Positions 53,301 through 62,466 of a stretch of DNA of 64,000 bases are shown here, piece after piece. The stretch lies in assembly GCF_026810365.1 (NCBI RefSeq), contig NZ_CP113948.1, forward strand, positions 2,629,001 to 2,693,000, in the 5' to 3' direction. A program made the position numbers and the translations under genes. The stretch's first letter is position 1, and each line of letters opens with the position of its first letter. Source of the DNA: Flavobacterium praedii (GTDB lineage: Bacteria > Bacteroidota > Bacteroidia > Flavobacteriales > Flavobacteriaceae). The notes beneath the pieces are model-generated. The model did not search any database, had not been told where the DNA came from, and saw nothing but the letters and a program-made list of their open reading frames with translations.

Positions 53301-55982
53301 TATACCCACATAAGTGTTATATGGAGAATAGGTTGTTGCGATAACATCGGTGCTGAAATCACCGCCTTCTTCATACACTTTGGTAATAAATGACGCTTTC
53401 AGCATGCCTGGTGCTTCTCCTTGAATTTTTGGCTCTATCGTTGCATTCGCTTTTCCATTAGCGTCTAATTTTCCGGAGAAAACCGTAACTTCTTCTGTAC
53501 TGAATTTTCGAACTAAATCATCAAAAACATACTTTTCATAATTCTTGAAAGTCGTTGCTTGTTGTGAAAATTTGGCTTGCATTTCAACATTCAAATTTTT
53601 GGCCACAGCGCCATGAAGCCATGTCACTTCGAGATTGCTGGTATTTGGATACGAAGATGAAAGCACCGCTCTTTTGAAACTGTTTTTTATTTTTAAACGA
53701 TTGGGTTTAATGGTTTCGATTTTTATACTTTTATAAAACTTCGCACCACCCACGCTAACCATTGCTTCCCAATTTCCGGTAGGTGCATCACTTTCAGTTG
53801 GAACAGTAAACGCATAATGATTCCAGTCATTCGATTTTTGAACCGTTTGATAGGTTACTTTCCCATTTGGATCGGCTAATCTAAATTTAATAGGATGTCC
53901 CAACGGTATTTTATTTGAAGCATCATTCAAAATGAAAGACAAATACAGATTATCCCCAGGTCGCCAAACGCCACGTTCCCCATATATAAATCCTTTAAGT
54001 CCTTTTTGCAAGGTTTCACCAGATACATTAAAATTACTTACCGATAAAGAGTGACCGTCATCAAGTTTTACATAAGTGGATTGTGTTCCGTAAGTTACAA
54101 TCGCAAAATAGGCAAAAGTATCCAACTGAAAACTAGCAATACCTTCACTGCTTGTTGCTGCTGTGCCTAATTTTTGTTGTTGAAAACTGTACAAGTCCAC
54201 TCTGGCATTTGCAATGGGTTCGGTTGTAATAATATTGCTTACGGCAAATAAATAGGATTTATTATCTCCTCTTTTGGCAATTACTCCAACATCCGAGGCC
54301 AAAATATTCGTTCCAATCTTAGCATTGTAATAATAGGAACTCGTACAAGGATCTTGGCTTTCTCTCCATTCGTAATCGTCATAATAATACTCATCATAAG
54401 AGTTTTCACTATAATTCACATCTTTTTCATCCACCTCTTCGGTTTCCTCATTATCAGTGTCACCAGCTTCTGAGTTTTCGCATTTGTATAAAGAGTACGC
54501 TTTTTTATAGGAGAACTCTATTCTGTAAATAGCACCTGGTTCAGGTGTAATAATTTTGGACAAATCCAATGCGAAAGTGTTCCATTTGCTTAAATTAACC
54601 AAACTACTTTCCTTTAAATTCAGCGTTGATTTAGCAATAGGTTGCGATACCTTTTTTAGATTTTGCGTGCCATTCAACTCATTATCCTGCAAAAACTGAA
54701 GAATGTTATTTTTGTAAATTTTATATATTTTGACATCAACCGCACTTAGATTTACGGCTTCAAAATTGAGTTTTAAATTACTGGAACTTGGTAAAATCGT
54801 TCCATTTTTGATAAAGCGAACGTTGGGTTTTATCTCATCAAACGAAATTTTCTCTGAGTAATTCTCATTCAGCTTTTTGCCATATTCGCTTTCAATTCCT
54901 TGAAAAACTTCCAACAGCAATTCTCCTGTGAGTTTTTGCGAATCCACAATTGGCTCAGGCTCGACAACGGCAACTTCTTCTGGTTCTTCTGCCACGACGG
55001 TATCTGTAGCAACAGCTGTAGAATCAGAAAAAACAACTTCTGAAACCGCTTCAGGAACTACTTCAACCGTTTTTTCAATGGCTCTCTCATTATTGAAATA
55101 CACTTTTAACAAATTACCTTGAGTAGAAAATTTTAAATTGTTGGTGTTCTGAATTGCCACCAAACCTTTAAAATCTTGACCTTTTTCCAATGGTTCCGAA
55201 AAATTGATAGTCAAGGATTGATTGTTTCCTTCACTCATTTCGGTTTTAATGACTTTGAACTCATTCAGCGCCGTAATCGGAAAATCAATGGTCCCGTTTT
55301 GGTCCATTTCAAAATCGTTTCCGTCGTACTTTATCTCAAGATTACTTTTGGAATCCAATCGCTGAATACTATCAATTCTAAATTTGAATTCTTTCCCAAC
55401 CGCTGCTGATTTTTCAAAAATAATTTTCAAGTCGTTTCCATTATGCTCAGCTTCCACTAACTTCTTGGCCGACTCAAAATCCATATTGTCTGCGGTTTTC
55501 AGTACACAATTCAAATATTGGTAATCTTTACTGTATGATTGCAAATCAAGAGTATTGACAACAAAATCCTGTTTGATGGTCTTCACTGTAAAATTGAAAT
55601 TGGAAAGTGTTTTATCCTTTTCGGCAACCTTTGGATTTAGCTTATCCAAGTGCAAAGTCACCTGATATTCGGTGCCCGATTCTAATTTTTTCTCAGGAAT
55701 AAAAGCAATGGTATTACTAGAAAGCGCAATCACTTTTCCATCGACACTTGGAGAAATATCGAATAAATCATCGTCCAAAACCTCATTGACTTTCCAATTA
55801 TTGTCATCGAAAGCCAAAACCACCCGAATGTCCGATTGTGCCGAGACTATTCCCCCCGTAAAACTGACTATATACTCTTTAAACAATGAAAAATCGGAAT
55901 TAAAATCGGCAGCTGATTTTTTACCGCACGCTTGAAACAAAAAAAACACACAAAACACGTAAATTAATCCTTTTGTTTTCAC
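50316..55982 (-). CDS. Bacterial alpha-2-macroglobulin lipoprotein (YfhM-like)
   Basis: 1888 residues. The leader ends in the lipobox LFQAC (Cys19), so it is a membrane lipoprotein. A series of MG (macroglobulin) domains makes up the first 1100 residues, with an acidic Asp/Glu-rich insert and a YYDDYEW stretch near 520-545. The thioester motif PHGCVEQTTS (Cys1446, Gln1449) is intact and lies before the all-helical TED domain (LGGFQLSNGGMSYWQGG). The C-terminus is the receptor-like MG domain. It should trap proteases that reach the periplasm while PBP1C repairs peptidoglycan. Its usual partner pbpC is next but one downstream. Confidence 0.95.
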   Translation of the reverse strand: MKTKGLIYVFCVFFLFQACGKKSAADFNSDFSLFKEYIVSFTGGIVSAQSDIRVVLAFDDNNWKVNEVLDDDLFDISPSVDGKVIALSSNTIAFIPEKKLESGTEYQVTLHLDKLNPKVAEKDKTLSNFNFTVKTIKQDFVVNTLDLQSYSKDYQYLNCVLKTADNMDFESAKKLVEAEHNGNDLKIIFEKSAAVGKEFKFRIDSIQRLDSKSNLEIKYDGNDFEMDQNGTIDFPITALNEFKVIKTEMSEGNNQSLTINFSEPLEKGQDFKGLVAIQNTNNLKFSTQGNLLKVYFNNERAIEKTVEVVPEAVSEVVFSDSTAVATDTVVAEEPEEVAVVEPEPIVDSQKLTGELLLEVFQGIESEYGKKLNENYSEKISFDEIKPNVRFIKNGTILPSSSNLKLNFEAVNLSAVDVKIYKIYKNNILQFLQDNELNGTQNLKKVSQPIAKSTLNLKESSLVNLSKWNTFALDLSKIITPEPGAIYRIEFSYKKAYSLYKCENSEAGDTDNEETEEVDEKDVNYSENSYDEYYYDDYEWRESQDPCTSSYYYNAKIGTNILASDVGVIAKRGDNKSYLFAVSNIITTEPIANARVDLYSFQQQKLGTAATSSEGIASFQLDTFAYFAIVTYGTQSTYVKLDDGHSLSVSNFNVSGETLQKGLKGFIYGERGVWRPGDNLYLSFILNDASNKIPLGHPIKFRLADPNGKVTYQTVQKSNDWNHYAFTVPTESDAPTGNWEAMVSVGGAKFYKSIKIETIKPNRLKIKNSFKRAVLSSSYPNTSNLEVTWLHGAVAKNLNVEMQAKFSQQATTFKNYEKYVFDDLVRKFSTEEVTVFSGKLDANGKANATIEPKIQGEAPGMLKASFITKVYEEGGDFSTDVIATTYSPYNTYVGIKSPEPNKYGMLETRKVNQFDVVTVDENGRPKAVKNLEVKVYKVEWRWWWDESSDNLSNYNSDNATTSYKTFTINTDANGKGSVRFALTDEEWGRYLIRVSDEVGGHATALTVNIDWPMWSGKTRNTDASTANMLVFSTDKQNYAVGENAQISFPSSEGGRAFISIENGSKVLQTLWAKTQKGETKVTIPITAAMAPNVYFNITLLQPHATTKNDLPIRMYGIVPIEVIDKNTILTPKLVMPDVLRPEQSFAIKVSEQSGKAMTYTIAIVDEGLLDLTRFKAPNAWDSFYVREALGVKTWDIYDDVIGAYGGKVNQIFSIGGDQDLGGGKAKKANRFKPVVIYMGPFKLEKGQAKTHQVKLPKYIGSVKTMIVAGDATTSAYGSVEKATPVRSPLMVLASLPRKISPSEKVTIPVTVFAMEKNIKNVTVQIKTNNGLKVIGSATQKLSFAQPDEKMAYFNLAVGSITGIGKVQIVATSGKEKSVYDVEIDMTNPNPVTNTFTDVILEPNSTKTISWKTFGVSGSNKAKLEVSSMPTINLNGRLQYLIQYPHGCVEQTTSSVFPQLYLNDIADLDATRQQLIQKNVTAGITRLGGFQLSNGGMSYWQGGTVADDWGSSYAGHFMIEAEKKGYFLPINFKTKWISYQQKEAKQWRFMPSYGNDLAQSYRLYTLALAGAPDLSSMNRLRETKGISNESKLRLASAYVLAGQKSAGLTLLLNTSIDDNSNYNYYYYGSNDRNRAMSLETLLLLGQKQKAFAMATKLAKDMSSDQWMSTQTTAYCLYAMAKFSVSNGPKGIDVQFSKDGKAQSIKTMKTIADRSLVVKTGSNSVTLKNNRKNRLYVRVLNTGILPIGQEKAIQSNVSASIVFKNRKGSVINVSKINQGTEFVAEVTVENQKNEHVENVALSQILPSGFEIVNTRFTDYGDATNNVADYIDIRDDRTNFYFGMKAGEVKTFRILLNASYLGTYYLPGLQCEAMYDNTFLARTKGFWIQVVK

Positions 55983-56148
55983 TTTTATCTAGAGTTAATG
56001 GGTTACAAATTAAAATTATAGCAACATTTTACAATTAAAACGATAACTGCAAAAGCACTCATTATATTGTAGTAAAAGTATAGTATTTTAATTAATTCTT
56101 TAAGAAGAAAATTCTTTGGAGGTAAATTATTTTGTAGGAGGTATTTTT

Positions 56149-56277
56149 TAGGAGCTAATCCAGCTATCCGTTACAATCTTATATGCCGAACACCGGCACA
56201 TAAGGATTTCCACTTCAAACGAAGTTCACTGAATTCCTATGAAAAATAAATATTAAATGAAGTAATCTGGGCTAGGG
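56149..56277 (+). repeat. Structured repeat element B, copy 4, with insertion
   Basis: AGGAGCTAATCCAGCTATCCG, TTACAATC, hairpin CTTATATGCCG/CGGCACATAAG (loop AACAC), GGATTTCCACTTC, then about 45 extra bases, then ATCTGGGCTAGGG. The outer stem pairs AGC and CCAG with CTGG and GCT. It lies in the 313-base gap between the alpha-2-macroglobulin start and tadA, antisense to both; the remaining 166 bases to the left are AT-rich with nothing recognisable. Confidence 0.7.
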
Positions 56278-56295
56278 ATTTTCAGTTTAACAAGA

Positions 56296-56739
56296 CTATT
56301 TCCTTCTCTCAGCAAAAAAACGCTTCATCAATTCCGAAGCTTCATTCGCCATAATCCCTCGAACGACAACTGTTTTGGGATGCAATTGTGTTCCCATTTT
56401 TACAAAACCACGGTGGTCATCGCTGGCGCCATAAACAATTTTAGTAATCTGACTCCAATACAAAGCACCAGCACACATCTGACAAGGTTCGAGCGTAACG
56501 TAAAGCGTGCAATCCTTCAGATATTTTCCGCCAAGGAAATTGGCTGCGGCGGTTATGGCTTGCATTTCGGCGTGGGCGGTCACATCATTCAACAATTCGG
56601 TTAAATTATGGCTTCTGGCAATTACTGTGTCATTGACCACAATAACAGCTCCCACAGGAATTTCGCCTTTATCAAAAGCCATTTCAGCTTCCTGCAAAGC
56701 TTTTTTCATAAAGTACTCGTCCGTAAAAATGTTTTCCAT
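56296..56739 (-). CDS. tadA: tRNA-specific adenosine deaminase TadA
   Basis: 147 residues from the ATG at 56739 (MENIFTDEYFMKKALQEAEMAFDKGEIPVGAVIV). TadA makes inosine at the wobble base of tRNA-Arg(ACG). The zinc/catalytic motifs are TAHAEMQAI and LEPCQMCAGAL, followed by the substrate region IVYGASDDHRG. An upstream in-frame start at 56796 adds unrelated residues. It diverges from dxs; a -7-like TATTTTTG is at 56781-56788 on the same strand. Confidence 0.95.
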   Translation of the reverse strand: MENIFTDEYFMKKALQEAEMAFDKGEIPVGAVIVVNDTVIARSHNLTELLNDVTAHAEMQAITAAANFLGGKYLKDCTLYVTLEPCQMCAGALYWSQITKIVYGASDDHRGFVKMGTQLHPKTVVVRGIMANEASELMKRFFAERRK

Positions 56740-56823
56740 AAGTCCCCAAGTCCCAGAAAGGGAATTATTAAGTTGCCGTACAAAAATAGAAAACAAAACC
56801 GTAAATTCGCTTTTTAAACTACA

Positions 56824-58605
56824 ATGAAAAGCAACTTACTCGAACAGATTTATTCCCCGATTGATTTACGCCAGCTTGACGAAGCACAACTTCCACAATT
56901 GGCACAAGAATTACGTGATTTCATCATCAATATTGTTGCCACCAAAGAAGGGCATCTTGGCGCTAGTCTTGGTGTAGTTGAACTCACGATCGCTTTGCAT
57001 TATGTTTTCAATACACCCGAAGATTTATTGGTTTGGGATGTCGGTCATCAAGCCTATGGACATAAAATCCTGACCGAACGAAGAACCATTTTTCATACCA
57101 ATCGACAATTGGGAGGGATTTCAGGTTTTCCAAAAAGAAGCGAAAGCATTTACGATACTTTTGGCGTAGGCCACTCCTCCACATCTATTTCGGCGGCGCT
57201 AGGAATGGCGATTGCTTCTAATTTAAAAGGGGATTTCAACAAACAACACATTGCAGTAATTGGTGACGCCTCAATTGCTTCAGGAATGGCGTTTGAAGGT
57301 TTGAATCATGCTGGAGTAACTGATGCTAATTTATTGGTTATCCTAAATGACAACGCTATTGGAATTGATCCGAGTGTAGGCGCTCTCAAAAAATACCTCA
57401 CTTCCGTAAAAGAGGGAAAAAACCCGAGACAGAATAATATGATTCGCTCACTGAATTTTGATTATTCGGGACCAATTGATGGCAATGATATTTTTGCAGT
57501 CCTAAAAGAATTGAAGCGTTTGCAAAAAACAAAAGGGCCTAAATTTTTACATCTAATCACCACCAAAGGCAAAGGGCTCCAACAAGCCGAAGACAATCAA
57601 GTAATATATCACGCTCCCGGTAAATTTGACGCCTCAACTGGAGAAATCATTCCAAAACAAGAAGAAAATTTACCTCCAAAATACCAAGACGTTTTTGGAC
57701 TGACCCTTTTGGATTTGGCCCAAAAGAATGAAAAAATTGTTGGAATTACACCCGCAATGCCATCCGGAAGCTCGTTGAAATTTATGATGGATGCATTTCC
57801 AAAACGCGCATTTGATGTGGGCATTGCTGAACAACATGCCGTAACTTTGGCTGCTGGAATGGCTACACAAGGAATGATTGTGTACTGCAATATTTATTCT
57901 ACTTTTTTACAACGCGCTTATGACCAAGTGATCCACGATGTGGCTTTGCAAAATTTGCCTGTCATTTTTTGTCTAGACAGAGCTGGTCTCGTTGGCGAAG
58001 ACGGAGCTACACATCACGGTGTTTTTGACTTAGCTTATTTACGCTGTATTCCAAACATGATTATTTACGCTCCTTTAAATGAAATTGACTTACAAAACAT
58101 TTTATATACAGCCCAATTGGGTGTAAATCATCCTATTGCCATTCGTTATCCTCGAGGTAGAGGTGTTATCAGAGATTGGGAAACATCCTATCTTGGGAAA
58201 TACGAAAAAATAGAAATTGGAAAAGCAAAATTACTCCAAAGTGGGGCAAAAGTTGCTATTTTATCAACTGGCGCAATTGGAAATAATGTCACTTTGGCCT
58301 TGTCTAAAATAGCACATCCAGAAAATTTTGCCCATTATGATTTTCCATTTGTAAAACCTTTGGATGAAAACGAACTACATACTATTTTTAGCCAATTTGA
58401 ATCCATAATAACTATTGAAGATGGCGTCATAAAAGGAGGTTTCGGAACTGGAATTCTGGAATTTGCAGCGACCTATCATTACAATTCAAAAATGCAACTT
58501 TTAGGAATACCTGATGAATTTATTGAGCAGGGTTCGATTGATGAATTACAACAATATTGCGAAATTTCCGTTGATAGTTTGAAAATCATTTTCTCAAGTT
58601 ACTGA
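56824..58605 (+). CDS. dxs: 1-deoxy-D-xylulose-5-phosphate synthase
   Basis: 593 residues, a little shorter than the usual 620-640. Dxs makes DXP from pyruvate and glyceraldehyde phosphate with TPP as cofactor; DXP feeds isoprenoids, thiazole (ThiG) and pyridoxal. VWDVGHQAYGHKILTGR-like (VWDVGHQAYGHKILT), FGVGHSSTSISAALG, DVGIAEQHAVTLAAG and DRAGLVGEDGATHHG are diagnostic. The TPP/Mg motif is GDAS (147-150) to LNDN (174-177), so the usual GDG is GDA. It is followed 42 bases later by a DUF3078 gene. Confidence 0.97.
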   Translation: MKSNLLEQIYSPIDLRQLDEAQLPQLAQELRDFIINIVATKEGHLGASLGVVELTIALHYVFNTPEDLLVWDVGHQAYGHKILTERRTIFHTNRQLGGISGFPKRSESIYDTFGVGHSSTSISAALGMAIASNLKGDFNKQHIAVIGDASIASGMAFEGLNHAGVTDANLLVILNDNAIGIDPSVGALKKYLTSVKEGKNPRQNNMIRSLNFDYSGPIDGNDIFAVLKELKRLQKTKGPKFLHLITTKGKGLQQAEDNQVIYHAPGKFDASTGEIIPKQEENLPPKYQDVFGLTLLDLAQKNEKIVGITPAMPSGSSLKFMMDAFPKRAFDVGIAEQHAVTLAAGMATQGMIVYCNIYSTFLQRAYDQVIHDVALQNLPVIFCLDRAGLVGEDGATHHGVFDLAYLRCIPNMIIYAPLNEIDLQNILYTAQLGVNHPIAIRYPRGRGVIRDWETSYLGKYEKIEIGKAKLLQSGAKVAILSTGAIGNNVTLALSKIAHPENFAHYDFPFVKPLDENELHTIFSQFESIITIEDGVIKGGFGTGILEFAATYHYNSKMQLLGIPDEFIEQGSIDELQQYCEISVDSLKIIFSSY

Positions 58606-58647
58606 AATTAATTAATTTGCGTCTTTAAAATACCACAGCTCCACGCC

Positions 58648-59655
58648 ATGACCTTTTTAACCAAACCGATTGCAATTCTATTTCTATTCTTTTCAATTAG
58701 CAGTATCGCTCAAATAAGAATAATCACAAGTAAAATGGATACCATTTCTATAAAAACTGGTCAACCCATTACTACCATAATAACCTCCAAACCAGATAGT
58801 ATTTCAAATTGGACAAATAAAAACACTTTAGGAATTGATATTTCTGAGATTGCTTTTGTCAACTGGAGCGCAGGGGGAACAAGTGCTGTTACAGGACTAG
58901 TAAAAGGACATCTTAAGCGAGATTATAAGGATGATTATCAAGTTTGGGCAAACGAACTTATTTTTAGATATGGATTAAACAAACAAGAAGGTACTGAACT
59001 CCGAAAAACAGATGATGTTTTTAGAATCAACTCTACTTATGGTTTTAGAAAAGATTCTTTATCCAATTGGTATCATTCCGCTAAATTCAACTTCAATACC
59101 CAATTCACTAACGGATATAACTATCCCGATACCGACAATCCAATTTCTAAACCTTTTGCTCCTGCCTACACTTTCTTAGGAATTGGTTCTGAGTATATTT
59201 ATAAACCAGAAAAACTAAATGTCTATTTATCACCTTTAACATTAAAAAACACAGCAGTTCTGGATCAAACTTTAGCCAATGCTGGAGCTTATGGTGTTAG
59301 AAAAGCAATTTATGATGCACAAGGAAATTTAATATCAAAGGGTAAAAAATCTAAAACGGAGCTGGGTATTTTAGTAACTAGCTCTTTTGAGAAAGAGATT
59401 TTTACGAATATTACAATTAAAAACCGCTTGAGTTTATACACCGATTATCTACATAATTTTGGCAATATTGATGTCGATTGGCAATTTCATGCCGATTTAA
59501 AAGTTAACCAGTATGTAAAAGCAAATATTGGATGGAATTTAATTTATGACGAAGACATTGATGTCATCAAAGAAGAAAATGGAATAAAAATAAACGAAGG
59601 TCCAAAAGTACAATTAAAACAAGTATTGGGAATTGGACTCGAATATACTTTTTAA
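58648..59655 (+). CDS. DUF3078 outer-membrane barrel-like protein
   Basis: 335 residues. The signal peptide ends SSIAQ. The body is rich in alternating aromatic beta strands (EIAFVNWSAGGTSAVTGLVKGHLKRDYKDDY, FKSRFNFN-like SAKFNFNTQFTNGY) and ends in a C-terminal GLEYTF with terminal Phe, so it is probably an outer-membrane beta barrel. DUF3078 is common in Bacteroidota and has no established role. It is close behind dxs and may be co-transcribed. A terminator follows. Confidence 0.82.
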   Translation: MTFLTKPIAILFLFFSISSIAQIRIITSKMDTISIKTGQPITTIITSKPDSISNWTNKNTLGIDISEIAFVNWSAGGTSAVTGLVKGHLKRDYKDDYQVWANELIFRYGLNKQEGTELRKTDDVFRINSTYGFRKDSLSNWYHSAKFNFNTQFTNGYNYPDTDNPISKPFAPAYTFLGIGSEYIYKPEKLNVYLSPLTLKNTAVLDQTLANAGAYGVRKAIYDAQGNLISKGKKSKTELGILVTSSFEKEIFTNITIKNRLSLYTDYLHNFGNIDVDWQFHADLKVNQYVKANIGWNLIYDEDIDVIKEENGIKINEGPKVQLKQVLGIGLEYTF

Positions 59656-59658
59656 ACC

Positions 59659-59692
59659 AAAAAAAAAGAGCCTATTTCTAGACTCTTTTTTT
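59659..59692. terminator. Bidirectional terminator
   Basis: AAAAAGAG (59663-59670) pairs with CTCTTTTT (59683-59690), extended inside by CTA/TAG after one mismatch. It lies between the convergent DUF3078 and M36 genes. Confidence 0.75.
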
Positions 59693-59711
59693 GTATTATA
59701 AATTAAAAGTA

Positions 59712-62372
59712 TTAGTTAACAATTACTTTTTCAACATAATTCAAACCATCACCTTTAACGGTAACAACATAAATCCCTTTAGACAAAGCACTTAAATCCA
59801 AAGATTTGTTGCCTTCAAAATCGATATCTTTTTGGTCGTAAACAACTCTGCCTGTTAAGTCACAAATTTGTATAGTAACTTTCCCAACAAATTGACTTAT
59901 TTTGATAGTAATACTTCCAGTAGTAGGATTTGGATACATTTTCATTACTGATTCATTCTCAAAATCTTTTACTGCTAATACACAATTAGGACCTGCAGTT
60001 GGCATAGTAAAATCTTCCACCTGGTCATTTCCAATATTCTCGTCTCCAGCAGAAGCATTTTTTCCTAATCCTCTAGCTGCAAAAACTTCCCAAATCATAC
60101 AATAATCTGCTCCACCAGTCAGAGCTTGATCTGCTGCTAAAATGGCATCTCTACCGCTAACAAAAGTTGGACTACAGGGTTGTAATTTTATACCATCAAG
60201 TACCACACGCATCAATTTATTATTCCCTCCGGTTCCAGCATATTTATTATCATCATAACCATATTTATTGATATAAGCCCAAGACAAATCCCATAAAATA
60301 GTAGCCCAAACAGCTCCAGTTCCGTGCTCTTCTGTTTGCTCTATTCCATCAGTATCAACATATTGATATTTGTTTGTATTGGCATAAGTTAATGGATTTA
60401 TTGTTTTATCTGTAGAATATGGATAATCTCTTATACCAAGCCCATCTGTAGATTGACTTGACACATAAGTCCCAATACCTCTTTTAGTAGTACCAACATC
60501 CCCTGGTTTTAATTGCATCATTAATGCTATCCAATCAGACCATCCCTCTCCCATTTGATCTGTATTATCCAAACAACTTGAATTATTACGTCCACCTGCC
60601 AAACGAGTTGAAATTCCATGTCCATATTCATGTGCGATAATTCCATTATCAAAATCCCCATCCGTATTAACAAATGGACTAGTCTCTAACTGTAGTTTAA
60701 CATTAACGGCCTGTGTTTGCATTTGAGTAATTAAAGCTTCGCCAACTTCTTGTGTCACGCTAATAGAAGGTATTGTAATGGTTGCTTCAGCACCGGACAT
60801 GGTTATTTCTCCTGCTTTATTATTCACTACAATTACGGCAATTGCACCAGCATCTTGAGCAAATTTGACTTTTACTGTAAAATTACATCCTCCTCTTCTC
60901 AAAATGACAATTTTGCCATTTAGTGCTGCTGCATTCACTGGCGCATAACAACCTTCATCAGCTACATTTGTTGCATTTACATACAAAACTAAGTCAGATT
61001 GCAAAAAAGAAGGGGCAATTGGCAAATCAATATGACTGGGGTCAAATCCATTCTGCCTAGCAAAATAGCTACCTGCTATAGAAGAAGGTGCTGTAACAAT
61101 TAATGGTTTTATTGCTGGTGAATAATTCCACAAAAACATTTGCATTCTTCCATTTTGACCATCAACCCCCGATGAAAAATTTGCATTATTTATACTTTGT
61201 GGACTAGCAGATGATCCGTCTTGTGCATCTGCATATACAAAATCATTTCCTGCAGCTCCTTTTCCATAATTATTTTTCTGAAAATTACCATTAGTCTCAT
61301 CAAAACCATACTGATACCATATATCATGCATCACATTATTCATATAAAACAAATTGGTAGTCGCTGCATTTAATGAACTAGAAGCTGAAACATTAGTTCC
61401 CATATACGGAAAATCAAACAACAATGAAGCTCCTCCATCTGGACTATTCCCAGCAAGATTATCCCCATCCATATCTTCTTTAGCCCATACATTATTTCCT
61501 CTGGTTATGGTGTAATCAGCACCTAAAATACCATTAGTGTCGTGCCAGCCAAAAGGTGATGCTTTAGCATTAGCAGGGTTTGAAATTAATTTTCTGGAAG
61601 AGTGATTTGGACTTTCATAATTAAACGGAACTACATTGTAAGTCCCTTCATTGGCCATACTAGTCTTTTTAGTATACAATTGTTTATATGTTAAAGGACT
61701 TGCGTTTACAAACACATCTGCATTTATTAGAGAATTTTGCTTTTTTATATCAAAATTACAAGAAATAATACGATCCTTTTTTTCTAATATTTTTCCTGTT
61801 TGTGCATCAATACGAAGACTCCACTCATGATTTGGAGCAGTTGTACTTATGGTAAAATCCCAAGCCAAAACCAACGATTTATCTTTTGTCAAATAGTAAA
61901 CTAAATTAGCAGAGACTGGCTCGCCTTTCCCAAAACCATTACTAATTGAATACTTATTTTTACTTATGGTTTCTAAAACAGCAAATGGTTCTGTTGGTAT
62001 AATTTTCAATTGCTCATAGGTTTTGGATAATGCTTGTAAAACAGAAAGAGAAGGAGTCGATGTATTTGCTTTTTTGGATACATTGGCTACAAATTTCTTC
62101 TCAGCTCTCATAACTTGTCCATTCTTTATAGAAAAAGCGGAAACTAATCTAAAAACTTCAATGCCATTATATCTTTGAACTACATAACAACTGGTGATTG
62201 TCGAATTTGATGTAGTTCCTTCACTTTCTATAAACCAATCACTAACATCTTTTGCAGATAAACCAGACTTAGCTGAATTAGAATTTAAATATTTTTGAAT
62301 TATTTCTTTATTGGATTGAGAAAACACAAGAAAAGGAATTAAAGAAAAGAGTAAAAGAGTAATTTTTTTCAT
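59712..62372 (-). CDS. Secreted M36 (fungalysin-type) metalloprotease, T9SS cargo
   Basis: 886 residues. A signal peptide (...LVFSQ) and an FTP-like propeptide (to about 230) precede the catalytic domain. A PA domain (VADEGCYAPVNAAALNGKIVILRRGGCNF...) is inserted before the active site. The zinc motif is HEYGH (581-585), with the third ligand in the EGWSDW segment. The end (KMYPNPTTGSITIKI... to YVEKVIVN) is a type A T9SS sorting domain, so the enzyme crosses the outer membrane by type IX secretion. It degrades external protein, probably for nutrition. It is a single gene. Confidence 0.93.
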   Translation of the reverse strand: MKKITLLLFSLIPFLVFSQSNKEIIQKYLNSNSAKSGLSAKDVSDWFIESEGTTSNSTITSCYVVQRYNGIEVFRLVSAFSIKNGQVMRAEKKFVANVSKKANTSTPSLSVLQALSKTYEQLKIIPTEPFAVLETISKNKYSISNGFGKGEPVSANLVYYLTKDKSLVLAWDFTISTTAPNHEWSLRIDAQTGKILEKKDRIISCNFDIKKQNSLINADVFVNASPLTYKQLYTKKTSMANEGTYNVVPFNYESPNHSSRKLISNPANAKASPFGWHDTNGILGADYTITRGNNVWAKEDMDGDNLAGNSPDGGASLLFDFPYMGTNVSASSSLNAATTNLFYMNNVMHDIWYQYGFDETNGNFQKNNYGKGAAGNDFVYADAQDGSSASPQSINNANFSSGVDGQNGRMQMFLWNYSPAIKPLIVTAPSSIAGSYFARQNGFDPSHIDLPIAPSFLQSDLVLYVNATNVADEGCYAPVNAAALNGKIVILRRGGCNFTVKVKFAQDAGAIAVIVVNNKAGEITMSGAEATITIPSISVTQEVGEALITQMQTQAVNVKLQLETSPFVNTDGDFDNGIIAHEYGHGISTRLAGGRNNSSCLDNTDQMGEGWSDWIALMMQLKPGDVGTTKRGIGTYVSSQSTDGLGIRDYPYSTDKTINPLTYANTNKYQYVDTDGIEQTEEHGTGAVWATILWDLSWAYINKYGYDDNKYAGTGGNNKLMRVVLDGIKLQPCSPTFVSGRDAILAADQALTGGADYCMIWEVFAARGLGKNASAGDENIGNDQVEDFTMPTAGPNCVLAVKDFENESVMKMYPNPTTGSITIKISQFVGKVTIQICDLTGRVVYDQKDIDFEGNKSLDLSALSKGIYVVTVKGDGLNYVEKVIVN

Positions 62373-62466
62373 AAATTAATTAAGTTTATTCAAATATTAG
62401 TTATTACGTACAAACTTGAACATTTTTTACAATATTAAAACTTTTACTTCTTTTAAAGTTAATAAT

